From Chloroflexi bacterium UBA4733 (GTDB lineage: Bacteria > Chloroflexota > UBA4733): a stretch of DNA of 7,427 nt. Made by a program: the position numbers and the translations under genes. The DNA is taken from positions 1-7,427 of the forward strand of contig DHIZ01000268.1 of the NCBI GenBank assembly GCA_002404055.1, read 5' to 3'. Shown piece after piece: positions 6,691-7,427 of this stretch (the first letter of the stretch is position 1; each line of letters begins with the position of its first letter). Under the pieces are notes generated by a model. The model was not told where the DNA came from, searched no databases, and saw only the letters and a program-made list of their open reading frames with translations.

Positions 6691-7420
6691 AGCGGAATTC
6701 CCGGGCGGCAGCGCCGCTCTGCGTAAAGATCGAGGCGGCATTACCGTACGGACTGCGCTCGATGATGGTGATTGCCTCGTCCAAGTTCTTCGCCTGCACG
6801 ATGCCGACGAGGGGACCGAAGATCTCGTCGCGGGCAATCGCCATGTCCGGCGTCACGTTATCGAAGATGGTCGGACCGAGAAAGCAGCCGGTACCAACCG
6901 AGAGCGCGGTATCGCGTCCGTCGAGTACCAGCGTCGCACCGGATTGCACACCGCGCTCAATATAGCCGACAACGCGATCGCGAGCCCGCTCCGAAATGAC
7001 GGGTCCCATGTCCACGCCCGGGTCGGCCCCGTTGCCAACTCGCATCTTCGTTGCCGCCTCCCGTAAGGCAGCCAGGAAGCGATCGTGCATGTCGCCAACC
7101 GTGATGATGAGGGAGCCGGCCAGGCAGCGCTGCCCGGCGGAACCGAAGCAGGATCCGATCACATTGGCGACCGTTGGCTCCAACACGGCATCCGGCATCA
7201 CCACCAGCACGTTCTTGGCGCCGCCCTGCGCCTGCACACGCTTGCCGTTGGCGGCTGCACGAGCGTAGATCGCTCGCGCGACCGGTGTCGAACCGACCAA
7301 GGAAATGCCGCACAGCAAGGGATGATCGATCAGCGCCTCGACGGCGTCCCGGCTGCCGTGGACCAGGTTGATGACGCCCGGTGGAAAGCCAACGTCGGCA
7401 ATTAACTGAGGCCTGGTCAT
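6685..7420 (-). pseudogene. Methylmalonate-semialdehyde dehydrogenase-like gene lacking both ends
   Basis: About 245 residues of a CoA-acylating aldehyde dehydrogenase resembling methylmalonate-semialdehyde dehydrogenase (MmsA/IolA type) can be read. They include GFPPGVINLVHG, the NAD-site turn LVGSTPVARAIY (41-52), GGAKNVLVVMPDA, the catalytic cysteine in GSAGQRCLA (Cys99), EIFGP (199-203), and SPYGNAASIFTQSGAAAREFRYR (223-245). Glutamine or alanine where other aldehyde dehydrogenases have the general-base glutamate is normal for this subfamily. Full enzymes are about 490-500 aa; roughly 180 N-terminal and 65 C-terminal residues are absent. Upstream, the frame is closed by TGA at 7424-7426, two codons before the ATG at 7420, so the loss is not simply the window edge unless a frameshift lies there. 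At about 6688 similarity ends abruptly and the open frame continues as non-homologous sequence across the hydroxyacid dehydrogenase piece, stopping at 6287. It is presumably non-functional. Confidence 0.75.
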
Positions 7421-7427
7421 AAATCAT

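Noticed and set aside
6287..7420. A single functional fused aldehyde/hydroxyacid dehydrogenase
   Set aside because: The hydroxyacid dehydrogenase segment is out of frame with the aldehyde dehydrogenase, and key parts of both enzymes are missing.

Overview
The window is GC-rich, roughly 60-65% by eye, and densely coded. It shows three intact genes and the remains of at least three broken ones. The protein styles suggest a Chloroflexota-like soil or thermophilic bacterium: a soluble GAF-PAS histidine kinase with a VSHELRTPL H-box, a methylmalonate-semialdehyde-type aldehyde dehydrogenase, and a DUF4838 glycosidase-like protein. That taxonomic guess is inference from protein style only.

Layout, left to right. 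(1) A complete Cys-type sulfatase lies on the minus strand (21-1496). (2) A 275-bp divergent intergenic region (1497-1771) carries a perfect 9-bp inverted repeat upstream of the sulfatase. (3) A complete soluble hybrid-sensor histidine kinase (GAF, PAS, HisKA, HATPase) lies on the plus strand (1772-3496), with no response regulator in view. (4) A short gap (3497-3768) holds the amino-terminal remnant of a type-1 ABC exporter on the minus strand. (5) A complete 832-aa DUF4838 protein, related to family GH163, lies on the minus strand (3769-6267) behind a textbook ribosome binding site. (6) From 6287 to 7420 there is a mosaic of gene debris on the minus strand: a methylmalonate-semialdehyde dehydrogenase-like gene lacking both ends, joined out of frame to a D-2-hydroxyacid dehydrogenase that has lost its start and its NAD-binding centre.

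How the genes may work together. The sulfatase and the DUF4838 protein would fit intracellular breakdown of a sulfated or amino-sugar glycan. The dehydrogenase relics and the ABC remnant lie on the same strand as the DUF4838 gene, immediately before and after it, as if a once larger catabolic operon has been reduced around it. The histidine kinase interrupts the two minus-strand hydrolase genes and may be unrelated to them. The most notable observations are the double-junction dehydrogenase mosaic, the intact but unassigned DUF4838 enzyme between relics, and the operator-like palindrome. No tRNA, rRNA, CRISPR array or insertion sequence was seen.
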